DNA of 55,763 bases, from the NCBI RefSeq assembly GCF_000463155.2, contig NZ_AWFZ01000028.1, positions 646,665-702,427 on the forward strand, read 5' to 3'. The position numbers and the translations under genes are program-made. This DNA is from Siccibacter turicensis LMG 23730. Lineage in GTDB: Bacteria > Pseudomonadota > Gammaproteobacteria > Enterobacterales > Enterobacteriaceae. This document shows, one piece after another, positions 19,948 through 29,444 of this stretch; the stretch's first letter is position 1; each line of letters opens with the position of its first letter. The notes beneath the pieces were generated by a model that was not told where the DNA came from, did no database searches, and saw nothing but the letters and a program-made list of their open reading frames with translations.

Positions 19948-21018
19948 CTACTCGTAGAGCCCGTCACCCTGCACCAGGGTGCGGGTTTTCCCCGGACGGA
20001 TGCGGCGCACCGATTCCCGCGCCGTCAGTTTCCCATACAGCAGCAGCGTCCCGGCCGGGGCATCAGGCCGGATGAGCCGCTGCTGCAGCATCTGCACCGC
20101 CTCGGTACCCAACTCGTCACGCGGTACCTGAAGCGTGGTCAGCGGAACATCCTGGATGGCCGCCAGATTCGCGCCGTCAATGCTCATCACCGATATGTCG
20201 GCGGGCACGCGCAGCCCCCGTTTTTGCAGGGCACTGACCACCCCCGCCGCTAAAAAGTCACCGCCCACCAGCATCGCGCTGGGCAGTTCCCGCGCCGGGG
20301 TCTGTTCAAGAAACGCCGTCATCACCGCCTCCCCCTCCCGGGCGCTGAAGCTCTGGGCCACCAGCAGGTGCTGCTCGTCGCTGAACGGCATGTTGGCCGC
20401 GTCCCAGGCATCGCGGATACCGGCCAGCCGCAGCTCCATGGTGTAGCGGCGCAGGCAGAGCATCGACATCACGCGCTTATGGCCCATCTCAAACAGGTAG
20501 CGCGCCGCACACTCCCCCAGCAGGCGATGATCCGGCGCCACGGCGGGCAGGCGCATCTTGCCGTCCCGGCAGTTGATGAGCACACAGGGTTTGCCGAGAT
20601 CGGCGGCGAGATCGTAGATATGCGGATCGTCGATGCCGATGAGCATCGCAGCCTGGGCCTGGGCGTCATTCATACGGGCGAGAAACAGGTTGGCGTCGCT
20701 GTCATTCTCCTCCAGCGCGCAGTAGCGCAGCCGCACCTCATGGGGCGCCAGCGCCTGGTTGATGCTCTGAATCACCCGGTAATAGAAGATGTCGGAGCGT
20801 TCATCGAAGGCGCGCTGCGGCGCAAACACCACCAGGCTGTTGAGCAGCAGCCGGCCGGCCGCCATGCCCTGCAACACGCCAAGCTGTTCCGCGCAGGCCA
20901 TCACCCGCTGGCGCGCCGCATCGCTGGTGTTGGCTTTCCCGGCCAGCACCCGGGAAACGGTACTGACCGACAGCCCGGTCCGGGCGGCGATTTGAGTGAT
21001 TTTTAGCTTTTTGCTCAT
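19948..21018 (-). CDS. LacI-family transcriptional regulator of the adjacent glycoside locus
   Basis: 356-residue repressor-type protein. The LacI helix-turn-helix and hinge lie at the N-terminus (ITQIAARTGLSVSTVSRVLAG, about residues 6-26), followed by a periplasmic-binding-protein-like sugar sensor domain with the FEMGHKRV and ISVMSIDG segments. It is transcribed away from the MFS/GH31 pair across a 310-base gap, the usual arrangement for a local regulator. Start choice: the ATG at 21018 has GGAG 12 bases away; an ATG at 21030 is also possible but overlaps its own ribosome site. The effector is unknown. Not present at this place in K-12. Confidence 0.9.
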   Translation of the reverse strand: MSKKLKITQIAARTGLSVSTVSRVLAGKANTSDAARQRVMACAEQLGVLQGMAAGRLLLNSLVVFAPQRAFDERSDIFYYRVIQSINQALAPHEVRLRYCALEENDSDANLFLARMNDAQAQAAMLIGIDDPHIYDLAADLGKPCVLINCRDGKMRLPAVAPDHRLLGECAARYLFEMGHKRVMSMLCLRRYTMELRLAGIRDAWDAANMPFSDEQHLLVAQSFSAREGEAVMTAFLEQTPARELPSAMLVGGDFLAAGVVSALQKRGLRVPADISVMSIDGANLAAIQDVPLTTLQVPRDELGTEAVQMLQQRLIRPDAPAGTLLLYGKLTARESVRRIRPGKTRTLVQGDGLYE

Positions 21019-21328
21019 TATGTGATCCATCTCCGTTTGTGAAATGAAAAAAATCTCACAGCGGGAACCTACAGGCTGTCGGGGGAATATTGCCATACTG
21101 CCATACCAGAAACGCCTTATGGTGAGAATTTTTGCATAATTTCCGCTACAGCGGCGTTTTACTCTCGCCTACTCTCGGGTTGTCGGACAGCCTTACCTCT
21201 ACCTTCCGGCATATAAAAACCCTAACACCCTGTAATTTATAGGGATGTTGGTCTCTGCTGCCGTTCCTGGACGCAGGCGGCAGGTTGTTATACCAATTAC
21301 ATTAATCAACCGGGACGTGGAGAACGCA
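21019..21328. promoter_or_regulatory. Divergent control region of the GH31 cassette
   Basis: This 310-base, AT-richer gap lies between the regulator gene and the transporter gene and should hold both promoters. A small perfect palindrome CCGCT-AC-AGCGG occurs at 21143-21154, next to a GCATAAT sequence (21134-21140) that could be a -10 element. A wider imperfect repeat GGTTG...CAACC spans about 21283-21311, just before the transporter ribosome site. Either might be the operator; nothing in the sequence decides between them. Confidence 0.4.
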
Positions 21329-22630
21329 ATGAGTCAAGGAATTAATGCTGGCATCAGCGCCAGCAAAACCCGGCGCGTGGTGCGCCATCTGCGCTGGTGG
21401 GTGCTGTGCCTGTTTTTGATGGGTGTAACGGTCAACTACATCACGCGTAACTCGCTCGGGATCCTCGCTCCCGAGCTAAAGAGCAGCATCGGGATTACCA
21501 CCGAGCAGTACTCGTGGATCGTGGGTGCGTTTCAGCTCGCCTATACCCTGTTTCAGCCGATTTGCGGCTGGCTGATTGACGTAATCGGCCTCAAGCTGGG
21601 CTTTATGATCTGCGCCACGCTGTGGGCGCTGATGTGCATCTTCCACGCCGGGGCGGGAAGCTGGATCCAGTTGGCCATCCTGCGCTTCTTTATGGGTAGC
21701 GCCGAAGCGGCGGCCACCCCGGCCAACGCCAAAACCCTCGGGGAGTGGTTCCCGAAAAAGGAGCGGCCGGTGGCCGCCGGCTGGGCTGGCGTCGGCTTCT
21801 CGATTGGCGCGATGCTGGCCCCGCCGATCATCTACTTTGCCCACGCGTCGTTTGGCTGGCAGGGTGCGTTTATGTTCACCGGCGTGCTGGCGCTGCTCTG
21901 GGTGGTGCTGTGGTGGTTGTTCTATCAGTCCCCGGAAAAACACCCCAACCTCAGCACGGAAGAGCTGGCCTACATCAAGCAGGATAACGAGCCGCCCGCG
22001 GTGCGCCTCCCCTTCTTCACCGCCCTGAAAACCGTGGGCAAGAACAAGCGCTTCTACGGCATCGCCATTCCGGCGTTTATGGCAGAGCCGGCCTGGGCGG
22101 TGATGAGCTTCTGGGTGCCGCTCTACCTTGCCAAAGAGCACGGCATGGATCTCAAGCAGATCGCCATGTTCGCCTGGCTGCCGTTTCTCGCCGCCGACCT
22201 CGGGAGCGTTGCCAGCGGCTACCTGACGAAAGTCTACGTGCGCGTTTTCGGCTGCACCCGGGTTAACTCCATCGTCGCCAGTTCGGTTACCGGCGCGTTC
22301 CTGATGGTGTCGCTGGCCATCGTGACCCTGACCCGCGACCCGTACATCACCATTGCGCTGATCTCCATCGGCGGCTTCGGCCACCAGATTATCTCCTGCA
22401 TGCTCAGCGCGCTGGTGGTGGAGTCGTTTGATAAGGGCCAGATGGCGACGGTCAACGGCATGCGCGGCTCCTGCGCCTGGATCGCCAGCTTCCTGTTCTC
22501 ACTGTTGATTGGCGTGACCGCCGACAAAATTGGCTTTAACCCGCTGTTTATCGCTATGGGCCTGTTTGACCTGATTGGCGCCGTGTTCCTGATTGCTTTT
22601 ATTGCTGAACGTCGCGCATCGCGCGCATGA
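21329..22630 (+). CDS. MFS transporter of the anion:cation symporter type (ExuT-like)
   Basis: 433-residue, 12-helix inner-membrane symporter. Many segments align with E. coli ExuT (hexuronate transporter): YITRNSLGILAPEL near the start of helix 1, GSAEAAATPANAKTLGEWFPKKER, GFSIGAMLAPP, and AEPAWAVMSFWVPLYL later on. The ACS family mostly carries organic anions, so an acidic sugar or glycoside is a reasonable guess, but substrate cannot be read from sequence. The ATG at 21329 follows GGAG at 21319-21322; the frame open from 21245 is not family-like. It precedes the GH31 gene by 15 bases, so they form one operon. Confidence 0.9.
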   Translation: MSQGINAGISASKTRRVVRHLRWWVLCLFLMGVTVNYITRNSLGILAPELKSSIGITTEQYSWIVGAFQLAYTLFQPICGWLIDVIGLKLGFMICATLWALMCIFHAGAGSWIQLAILRFFMGSAEAAATPANAKTLGEWFPKKERPVAAGWAGVGFSIGAMLAPPIIYFAHASFGWQGAFMFTGVLALLWVVLWWLFYQSPEKHPNLSTEELAYIKQDNEPPAVRLPFFTALKTVGKNKRFYGIAIPAFMAEPAWAVMSFWVPLYLAKEHGMDLKQIAMFAWLPFLAADLGSVASGYLTKVYVRVFGCTRVNSIVASSVTGAFLMVSLAIVTLTRDPYITIALISIGGFGHQIISCMLSALVVESFDKGQMATVNGMRGSCAWIASFLFSLLIGVTADKIGFNPLFIAMGLFDLIGAVFLIAFIAERRASRA

Positions 22631-22645
22631 CAAGGGATGAGTGGA

Positions 22646-25009
22646 ATGAAAACCCTGAAAAACTGGACCGTAACGCGCACCGAGGCGCACCACATCACGT
22701 TGACCGTGGACGGGCAGCACCAGCTCTGCCTCTATGTGCTGGAACAGAATCTGTTTCGCGTGCTGATTAAACGCCGGGGCGAGCTGGCGCTGGATCGCAC
22801 CTGGAGCATCGCCCCGGCCGAGGATGTGCCGTGGGAAGGCCGGCCACGCGAGGATCTCTCGGGCTTCAGCCTGCCTGACTGGCAGCTTGAGCAGGCCGAT
22901 GGCCGGGTGACCGTCTCTACCGAGCAGCTGCGCGTGACGGTGCATCAGCCGCTGTGGCTGGAGTGGCACTATCGCACCGCGCAGGGCGACTGGCAGCCGC
23001 TGGTCAGCGATCGCCCCACCAGCGCCTACCTGCTCAACGCCCACGGCGACGGCGTGGCGCACTATCAGCGCCGCGAGCCGGACGACCGCTATTACGGGCT
23101 GGGTGAAAAAGCCGGTCCGCTGCTGCGCAACGGCAAGCGCTATGAGATGCGTAACCTCGATGCGATGGGGTACAACGCCGCCAGCACCGACCCGCTCTAC
23201 AAGCATATTCCCTTCACCCTCACCCGGCGCGACGACATCAGCTTTGGGCTGTTCTACGACAACCTCGCCAGCTGCTGGCTGGATCTGGGCAATGAGATTG
23301 ACAACTATCACGCCCCCTACCGCCGCTGGCAGGCCGAGGCCGGGGATATCGACTACTACCTGTTTACCGGGGCGCGGACGCTGGACGTCACCAAAGCCTT
23401 TGTTCGCCTGACCGGGAAAACCCTGTTTGGCCCGAAGTGGAGCCTCGGCTACAGCGGCTCCACCATGCACTATACCGACGCGCCGGACGCGCAGGCGCAG
23501 CTCGGCAACTTCATCCGCCTGTGCCGCGAGCACGCCATCCCCTGCGACTCGTTCCAGCTGTCCTCCGGCTATACCTCGATCAACAACAAGCGTTACGTCT
23601 TTAACTGGAACTACGACAAAGTGCCGCAGCCGAAGGCGATGAGCGCCGCGTTCCACGATGCCGGGCTGAAGCTGGCCGCCAACATCAAACCCTGCCTGCT
23701 GCAGGATCACCCGCGCTATCAGGAAGTGGCGCAGCAGGGGCTATTTATTCGCGACTCCCAGAGCGACGGGCCGGAGATCTCCAGCTTCTGGGACGACGAA
23801 GGGTCGCATCTGGATTTCACCAACCCGGCGACCATCGCCTGGTGGCAAAACGGCGTGACCACGCAGCTGCTGGAGATGGGTATCGACTCGACCTGGAACG
23901 ATAATAATGAATACGAAGTCTGGGACGGCGAAGCGCGCTGCCACGGTTTCGGATCGCCGGTCGCCATCAAGCATATCCGGCCGGTGATGCCGCTGCTGAT
24001 GATGCGCGCCTCGCTGGAAGCCCAGCAGCGGTTTGCGCCGGACAAACGCCCGTACCTGATCTCCCGCTCCGGCTGCGCCGGGATGCAGCGCTACGTCCAG
24101 ACCTGGAGCGGCGACAACCGCACCAGCTGGCAGACCCTGCGCTACAACATTCAGATGGGGCTGGGGATGAGCCTCTCCGGGCTGTACAACGTCGGGCATG
24201 ACGTCGGGGGCTTCTCGGGCGACAAGCCCGACGCCGAGCTGTTTGTGCGCTGGGTGCAGAACGGCGTGATGCATCCCCGCTTTACCATCCACTCCTGGAA
24301 TGACGATCGGACGGTCAACGAGCCGTGGATGTACCCGGCGGTTACGCCCGCCATCCGCAGCGCCATTGCGCTACGCTATCGCCTGCTGCCCTGGCTCTAT
24401 ACGCTGCTGTGGCAGGCCCATGCCGACGACGAGCCGATGCTGCGCCCGACCTTCCTCGATCACGAGCATGACGCGCAGACCTTCGAGCCGTGCGATGACT
24501 TTATGCTGGGCCGCGACCTGCTGGTGGCGAGCGTGGTGGAGGCCGGGCAGCGCGAGCGCCGCGTCTGGCTGCCGGATAACGACGCCGGCTGGTATGACTT
24601 TTACAGTGGGGTCTGGTACAGCGGTGGGCAGTGGATCACGCTTCCCGCGCCGCTGGAGACCCTGCCGCTGCTGGTACGCGCCGGGGCCGGGCTGCCGCTC
24701 AGCGAGCGCATTACCCACGTGGATGCCGGGCAGGACGATACCCGCGAGCTGAAGCTGTTCCCGCTCAACGGCGTCGGTACCAGCCAGGGGCTGCTGTTTG
24801 AAGACGACGGCGAAAGCTGGGGCTACCAGCACGGAAATGCGCTGTGGGTGACGTGGGAAATGGTATGTGATGCGACCACCATCGACCTGAAGGTCCACGC
24901 ACGCGGCGATTATCGTCCGGCGTGGAAGGCGCTGAAGGTGTCGTTACCGGCAGGCGAAAGCCGCAGGCTGCGGGTGAATGGCGTCGAAGGGAATGAGTGG
25001 GTGGTGTAG
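22646..25009 (+). CDS. Cytoplasmic glycoside hydrolase family 31 enzyme (alpha-glycosidase)
   Basis: 787-residue GH31 enzyme without a signal peptide, so it should act in the cytosol on a glycoside brought in by the adjacent transporter. The nucleophile is Asp419 in WNDNNEYE (GH31 consensus WxDMNE), and the acid/base is Asp490 in TWSGDNRTSW. The N-terminal beta domain, the (beta/alpha)8 barrel from about 260 and C-terminal beta domains are all present. The DNNE variant is typical of a bacterial alpha-glucosidase group, but specificity is not certain. The ATG at 22646 is preferred over 22637, because the AAGGG at 22632-22636 would directly abut the latter. Confidence 0.93.
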   Translation: MKTLKNWTVTRTEAHHITLTVDGQHQLCLYVLEQNLFRVLIKRRGELALDRTWSIAPAEDVPWEGRPREDLSGFSLPDWQLEQADGRVTVSTEQLRVTVHQPLWLEWHYRTAQGDWQPLVSDRPTSAYLLNAHGDGVAHYQRREPDDRYYGLGEKAGPLLRNGKRYEMRNLDAMGYNAASTDPLYKHIPFTLTRRDDISFGLFYDNLASCWLDLGNEIDNYHAPYRRWQAEAGDIDYYLFTGARTLDVTKAFVRLTGKTLFGPKWSLGYSGSTMHYTDAPDAQAQLGNFIRLCREHAIPCDSFQLSSGYTSINNKRYVFNWNYDKVPQPKAMSAAFHDAGLKLAANIKPCLLQDHPRYQEVAQQGLFIRDSQSDGPEISSFWDDEGSHLDFTNPATIAWWQNGVTTQLLEMGIDSTWNDNNEYEVWDGEARCHGFGSPVAIKHIRPVMPLLMMRASLEAQQRFAPDKRPYLISRSGCAGMQRYVQTWSGDNRTSWQTLRYNIQMGLGMSLSGLYNVGHDVGGFSGDKPDAELFVRWVQNGVMHPRFTIHSWNDDRTVNEPWMYPAVTPAIRSAIALRYRLLPWLYTLLWQAHADDEPMLRPTFLDHEHDAQTFEPCDDFMLGRDLLVASVVEAGQRERRVWLPDNDAGWYDFYSGVWYSGGQWITLPAPLETLPLLVRAGAGLPLSERITHVDAGQDDTRELKLFPLNGVGTSQGLLFEDDGESWGYQHGNALWVTWEMVCDATTIDLKVHARGDYRPAWKALKVSLPAGESRRLRVNGVEGNEWVV

Positions 25010-25018
25010 TGCGGCAGG

Positions 25019-25050
25019 CCTGTAAACCCCGGATGACCGGGGTTTACAGG
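25019..25050. terminator. 14-bp perfect hairpin between GH31 gene and ybiT
   Basis: CCTGTAAACCCCGG (25019-25032), ATGA loop, CCGGGGTTTACAGG (25037-25050), lying between two convergent genes. The stem is perfect and strong but lacks a U-tract on either side, so it may be a rho-assisted or processing structure rather than an intrinsic terminator. Confidence 0.65.
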
Positions 25051-25086
25051 TGAAACCAACGCATCTGCAGCGTGAAAGACGGCGAA

Positions 25087-26682
25087 TTAGTTGTCGATGC
25101 CTTTGCTGCGCAGGTAATCCTCGTAGCCGCCGGTGAAGTCCACCACGCGCTGCGGGGTGATTTCAATCACGCGGGTCGCCAGCGAGCTGACGAATTCACG
25201 GTCGTGAGAGACGAAGATCAGGGTGCCCTGATAGTGCTCCAGCGCCATGTTCAGCGACTCGATGGACTCCATGTCCAGGTGGTTGGTCGGTTCATCCATG
25301 ACCAGAATATTCGGGCGCTCCATCATCAGCTTACCGAACAGCATGCGACCCTTCTCGCCCCCGGAGAGCACCTTCGCCGGCTTCTTGATGTCGTCCTGGC
25401 TGAACAGCAGACGACCGAGCACGCTGCGTACCGCCTGCTCGTCATCGCCTTCCTGCTTCCATTGGCTCATCCAGTCGAACACCGTCAGGTCGTTGTCGAA
25501 CTCGTACTCGTGGTCCTGGGCGTAGTAGCCGATGCGCACGTTTTCGGACCACTTCACGGTGCCGCTGTCAGGCTGCAGATCGCCCACCAGGGTTTTCAGC
25601 AGGGTGGATTTACCCACGCCGTTGGTGCCGATAACCGCGACTTTCTCGCCCACTTCCACCAGCATGTTGACATTTTTAAACAGCGGACCGTCTTCAAAGC
25701 CTTTGGTGAGCGCTTCCACTTCCAGCGCGTTACGGAACAGCTTCTTGTCCTGCTCGAAGCGGATGAACGGGTTCTGGCGGCTGGAGGCTTTCACTTCGTC
25801 GAGCTTGATCTTATCGATCTGGCGGGCGCGTGACGTCGCCTGACGCGATTTGGAGGCGTTGGCGCTAAAGCGGCTCACGAAGGATTGCAGGTCGGCAATC
25901 TGCGCTTTTTTCTTGGCGTTGTCCGCCAGCAGACGCTCGCGTGCCTGGGTGGCAGCGGTCATGTACTCGTCGTAGTTGCCCGGGTAAACGCGCAGCTCGC
26001 CGTAGTCCAGATCGGCCATGTGGGTGCAGACCATGTTCAGGAAGTGACGATCGTGCGAAATGATGATCATGGTGCTTTCGCGCTCGTTCAGCACCTGCTC
26101 CAGCCAGCGAATGGTGTCGATGTCCAGGTTGTTGGTCGGTTCATCGAGCAGCAGAATTTCCGGGTTGGAGAACAGCGCCTGCGCCAGCAGAACACGCAGC
26201 TTCCAGCCTGGCGCTACTTCGCTCATCGGGCCGTAGTGCTGCTCAACCGGAATACCGACGCCCAGCAGCAGTTCACCGGCACGGGCTTCCGCGGAGTAAC
26301 CGTCCATTTCGCCGTACTGCACTTCGAGATCGGCCACTTTGTAGCCGTCCTCTTCGCTCATTTCCGGCAGGGCGTAGATGCGGTCGCGCTCCTGCTTAAC
26401 GTCCCACAGCTCGCCGTGACCCATGATCACGGTATCCAGCACGGTGTACGCTTCGAATGCAAACTGGTCCTGGCGCAGCTTACCGATACGCTCGTTAGGA
26501 TCGAGCGACACGTTGCCCAGCGTCGGCTCTAAATCGCCACCCAGGATCTTCATAAATGTGGATTTACCGCTGCCGTTGGCGCCAATCAGGCCGTAGCGGT
26601 TGCCGCCGCCAAACTTGACGGAAATGTTCTCGAACAGCGGCTTACTGCCGAACTGCATGGTGACGTTGCTGCTAACTAACAC
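25087..26682 (-). CDS. ybiT: ABC-F family ATPase YbiT
   Basis: 531-residue cytosolic ABC-F protein with two ATPase domains and no membrane helices. Members of this family bind the ribosome E site and modulate translation; YbiT itself has no settled physiological role. Domain 1 has Walker [10 protein letters not shown] (34-42) and [11 protein letters not shown]; domain 2 has [19 protein letters not shown] and [11 protein letters not shown]. The charged linker between the domains (about 240-310) is the ribosome-contacting P-site tRNA interaction motif region. Sequence is almost identical to E. coli YbiT by eye. It is divergent from ldtB, as in K-12. Confidence 0.96.
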   Translation of the reverse strand: MLVSSNVTMQFGSKPLFENISVKFGGGNRYGLIGANGSGKSTFMKILGGDLEPTLGNVSLDPNERIGKLRQDQFAFEAYTVLDTVIMGHGELWDVKQERDRIYALPEMSEEDGYKVADLEVQYGEMDGYSAEARAGELLLGVGIPVEQHYGPMSEVAPGWKLRVLLAQALFSNPEILLLDEPTNNLDIDTIRWLEQVLNERESTMIIISHDRHFLNMVCTHMADLDYGELRVYPGNYDEYMTAATQARERLLADNAKKKAQIADLQSFVSRFSANASKSRQATSRARQIDKIKLDEVKASSRQNPFIRFEQDKKLFRNALEVEALTKGFEDGPLFKNVNMLVEVGEKVAVIGTNGVGKSTLLKTLVGDLQPDSGTVKWSENVRIGYYAQDHEYEFDNDLTVFDWMSQWKQEGDDEQAVRSVLGRLLFSQDDIKKPAKVLSGGEKGRMLFGKLMMERPNILVMDEPTNHLDMESIESLNMALEHYQGTLIFVSHDREFVSSLATRVIEITPQRVVDFTGGYEDYLRSKGIDN

Positions 26683-26835
26683 GGTATTGTCCTGGGTAGA
26701 AATGTGATAAACGGCGCATTATGCCATAATTCAGATTCTAAATCGCCCCGCAATTCCCGGCGGCGTGGCCAGGTAATAAAGAAGGAAAATTGTGATTTCG
26801 TCCACATCTGAATTCCCTGCGCACCGGAATGCACA

Positions 26836-26841
26836 TATAAT
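26836..26841 (+). promoter_or_regulatory. Putative ldtB -10 element
   Basis: TATAAT lies 75 bases upstream of ldtB; the -35 region (around 26813-26818, TTCCCT) is poor. A CRP-like sequence TGTGA-N6-CCACA at 26791-26806 lies further upstream, at a spacing that is not a standard activator position. Confidence 0.4.
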
Positions 26842-26916
26842 GCGCTCCCGGACTGTCACCCCCTTTACTCAACAACCGGTCTGTGTGGCACAGACATTGA
26901 CTCTAAAAAACATAAA

Positions 26917-27837
26917 ATGACTATGAAAATACGCGCGCTTTTACTGGCAGCATTTGCGGTGGTAGGTTTTTGTAAAACTGCCTCAGCCGTGACCTATCCC
27001 CTGCCGACAGATGGTAGCCGTCTGATTGGCCAGAACCAGGTGATCACCATCCCGGAAGGCGCTTCGCAGCCGCTGGAGTACTACGCGGCCGAGTACCAGA
27101 TGGGGCTGTCGAACATGATGGAGGCCAACCCAGGCGTTGACCCCTATCTGCCGAAACCCGGTTCAATTCTGACGATCCCCCAGCAGCTGATCCTGCCGGA
27201 TACGCCGCACGAGGGTATCGTCATCAACAGCGCCGAAATGCGTCTGTACTACTACCCGAAAGGCACCAACACCGTGATCGTTCTGCCGATCGGTATTGGT
27301 CAGCTGGGCAAAGACACCCCAATCAACTGGGTCACCAAGGTTGAGCGTAAGAAAGCCGGCCCGACCTGGACGCCGACGGCGAAAATGCACGCCGAATACG
27401 CCGCCGCGGGCGAACCGCTGCCGGCGGTGGTGCCTGCCGGCCCGGACAACCCGATGGGGCTGTACGCGCTCTACATTGGTCGCCTGTATGCCATTCACGG
27501 TACCAACGCCAACTTCGGCATCGGTCTGCGCGTGAGCCACGGCTGCGTGCGTCTGCGTAACGAGGACATCAAGTTCCTGTTCCAGAACGTGCCGGTCGGC
27601 ACCCGCGTGCAGTTTATCGATGAGCCGGTGAAAGCGACCACCGAGCCGGACGGCAGCCGTTACGTGGAAGTGCACAACCCGCTCTCCACCACGGAAGACC
27701 AGTTCAACGGTAAAGAGATTGTGCCGATCACCCTGACCAAAAGCGTTCAGACCGTTACCGGTCAGAGCGATGTGGATCAGAACGTGGTTGAGCAGGCCAT
27801 TCAGAACCGTTCCGGGATGCCGGTACGTCTGAACTGA
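26917..27837 (+). CDS. ldtB: L,D-transpeptidase LdtB (YbiS)
   Basis: 306-residue periplasmic enzyme that attaches Braun lipoprotein to peptidoglycan by L,D-transpeptidation. Signal peptide to about residue 24 (KTASA). A LysM-like segment follows at about 40-92. The YkuD catalytic domain carries His194, His208 and the nucleophile Cys210 in SHGCVRL. Length equals E. coli LdtB, including the short MTMK start, so I keep the first ATG although no strong ribosome site precedes it. A strong terminator lies 28 bases after the stop codon. Confidence 0.96.
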   Translation: MTMKIRALLLAAFAVVGFCKTASAVTYPLPTDGSRLIGQNQVITIPEGASQPLEYYAAEYQMGLSNMMEANPGVDPYLPKPGSILTIPQQLILPDTPHEGIVINSAEMRLYYYPKGTNTVIVLPIGIGQLGKDTPINWVTKVERKKAGPTWTPTAKMHAEYAAAGEPLPAVVPAGPDNPMGLYALYIGRLYAIHGTNANFGIGLRVSHGCVRLRNEDIKFLFQNVPVGTRVQFIDEPVKATTEPDGSRYVEVHNPLSTTEDQFNGKEIVPITLTKSVQTVTGQSDVDQNVVEQAIQNRSGMPVRLN

Positions 27838-27865
27838 TGCGTTGACGGCGTTGGCCGTCGACCAT

Positions 27866-27903
27866 AAAAAAACGGGCGATGAGAGATCATCGCCCGTTTT
27901 TTT
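27866..27903. terminator. Bidirectional terminator, ldtB / efflux operon
   Basis: AAACGGGCGATGA - GAGA - TCATCGCCCGTTT is a 13-bp perfect stem flanked by A-run and T-run, between convergent ldtB and the outer-membrane efflux gene. It should work on both strands. Confidence 0.95.
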
Positions 27904-27920
27904 ATGCCTGCGCGCCGCGT

Positions 27921-29444
27921 TTAGCCGTGCGGCGCGTCGCCAAATACCGCGTATTCGGGCAGGCGCACCTGCTGATACGGTTCCCATCCGCCGCCCAGGG
28001 CTTTGTAGAGCGCCACGAGGTCCAGACTGCTCTGCACCCGCGCCTGGGCGCGCTGCTGCTCGGCCTGGGAGAGCTGTCGCTGGGCGTCCAGCACGTCGAT
28101 AAAGGTCGCCATCCCCTGCCGGTAGCTGTCGCTTGCCAGGTTGAACGCGTTCTGCGACGCCTCGATGGTTTTATCCAGCCCTGCTTCACGCTGCTGGTCG
28201 GTACGATAGCTGACCAGCGCGTTCTCCACATCGCCGAGTGCGGTCAGCACCGTCTGGCGATACGCCAACACCGCGGCCCCCTGCTGCGCCCGCGCCAGCT
28301 TGACGCTGGAGACCAGCCGTCCGCCCTGGAAGAGCGGGATCGACACCTGCGGGCCGAAGCTGTAGAAGTGGCTGCTCCAGTCGTCCAGCCAGTCCGCTTC
28401 GCTGTTGCGCATACCGAACTGGCCGCTGAGGGTCAAATCCGGGAACAGCTGCGCCACCGAGACGCCCACCTGAGCGGTGGCGGCGTGCAGGTTTGCCTCC
28501 GCTTCGCGCACGTCCGGGCGGCGGCGCGCCAGGGTAGACGGGATGCCGGTTGCGACGATATCCGGTAGCGCAGGCAGCGGCTGCGCGCGACGCAGTTCGC
28601 TGTCCAGCGAGCCGGGGGTTTTGCCCAGCAGGATCGCCAGCCCGTTCATCGCCTGACGCTCCTGAGCCTGATACTGCGGCAGCTGCGCCTCCAGATTTCC
28701 CAGCTGCGCCCGGGCGTTTTCGACGTCAAGCTGCGGGGCCAGTCCGCCCTGCTGGCGGTTCTGGGTCAGTTCCAGAGTTTCCTGGGCAGAGGTAATCTGG
28801 GTGTTAAGCGTGGCAATGATGCTTTGCGCACCGCGCAGCTGGAGCCAGGCGCGCGCCACTTCGGCTTCCAGCGACACCAGCGCGTCGTTGCGCTGTTCGA
28901 TGGCGGCCTGACGCTGAGCGTTGGCGGCCTCCACCTGACGGCGCACTTTGCCCCACAGATCGATCTCCCACTGGGCATCAAAGCTGCCCTGATAAAGATT
29001 GATCGGCTGGGTCAGTGGCCCGAGCGCGCCGCGCAGCGCGGGGTCGACCTCATCCAGTTGGCTGTAGACGTCATGGGACTCCAGCTCCCCTTTCAGGCCG
29101 AGCTGCTGGCGCGTGGCCTGCACGTTGCCGTTCACCGCCGGGAAGAATGCTCCGCGCGCCTGGTTAATCTGCTCCCTGGCCCCGGCGATGCGCAGCACCG
29201 TCTGCTGAAGCGAGAGGTTGCCAGCGATGGCGCGCTCGATCAGGCTGTTAAGCTGCGGTGAGTGAAAGGTGGTCCACCAGCGCGGATTGACGGCATCGCT
29301 GCGGGTACGGGACGCAACGCGGCTGTCCGCGCTGTCGTGCCAGCTGCCCGGCGTTTGCGGGGCGGGCTGCTGATAGTCAGGCCCGACGGAACAGCCGGTC
29401 AGCAGCGCCAGCAGGGTTAAGGTTGGGGTAAAGCGCCTGTGCAT
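27921..29444 (-). CDS. Outer-membrane efflux lipoprotein (TolC/NodT family)
   Basis: 507-residue outer-membrane channel subunit. The lipoprotein signal peptide ends with LLTGC, so Cys18 should be lipidated. Two OEP repeats with long helical segments rich in Ala, Gln and Leu follow, the TolC-like barrel and periplasmic alpha-tunnel design; RRPDVREAEANLHAATAQVG is a typical NodT-family block. It begins immediately after the stop codon of the MFS gene, as the last gene of a three-gene operon. Having its own outer channel, the pump need not depend on TolC. Not present here in K-12; exact substrate unknown. Confidence 0.92.
   Translation of the reverse strand: MHRRFTPTLTLLALLTGCSVGPDYQQPAPQTPGSWHDSADSRVASRTRSDAVNPRWWTTFHSPQLNSLIERAIAGNLSLQQTVLRIAGAREQINQARGAFFPAVNGNVQATRQQLGLKGELESHDVYSQLDEVDPALRGALGPLTQPINLYQGSFDAQWEIDLWGKVRRQVEAANAQRQAAIEQRNDALVSLEAEVARAWLQLRGAQSIIATLNTQITSAQETLELTQNRQQGGLAPQLDVENARAQLGNLEAQLPQYQAQERQAMNGLAILLGKTPGSLDSELRRAQPLPALPDIVATGIPSTLARRRPDVREAEANLHAATAQVGVSVAQLFPDLTLSGQFGMRNSEADWLDDWSSHFYSFGPQVSIPLFQGGRLVSSVKLARAQQGAAVLAYRQTVLTALGDVENALVSYRTDQQREAGLDKTIEASQNAFNLASDSYRQGMATFIDVLDAQRQLSQAEQQRAQARVQSSLDLVALYKALGGGWEPYQQVRLPEYAVFGDAPHG

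Noticed and set aside
21030-21062. TGTGA...TCACA dyad at the start of the LacI-type gene as a CRP site
   Set aside because: The half-sites are separated by 13 bases, not six.
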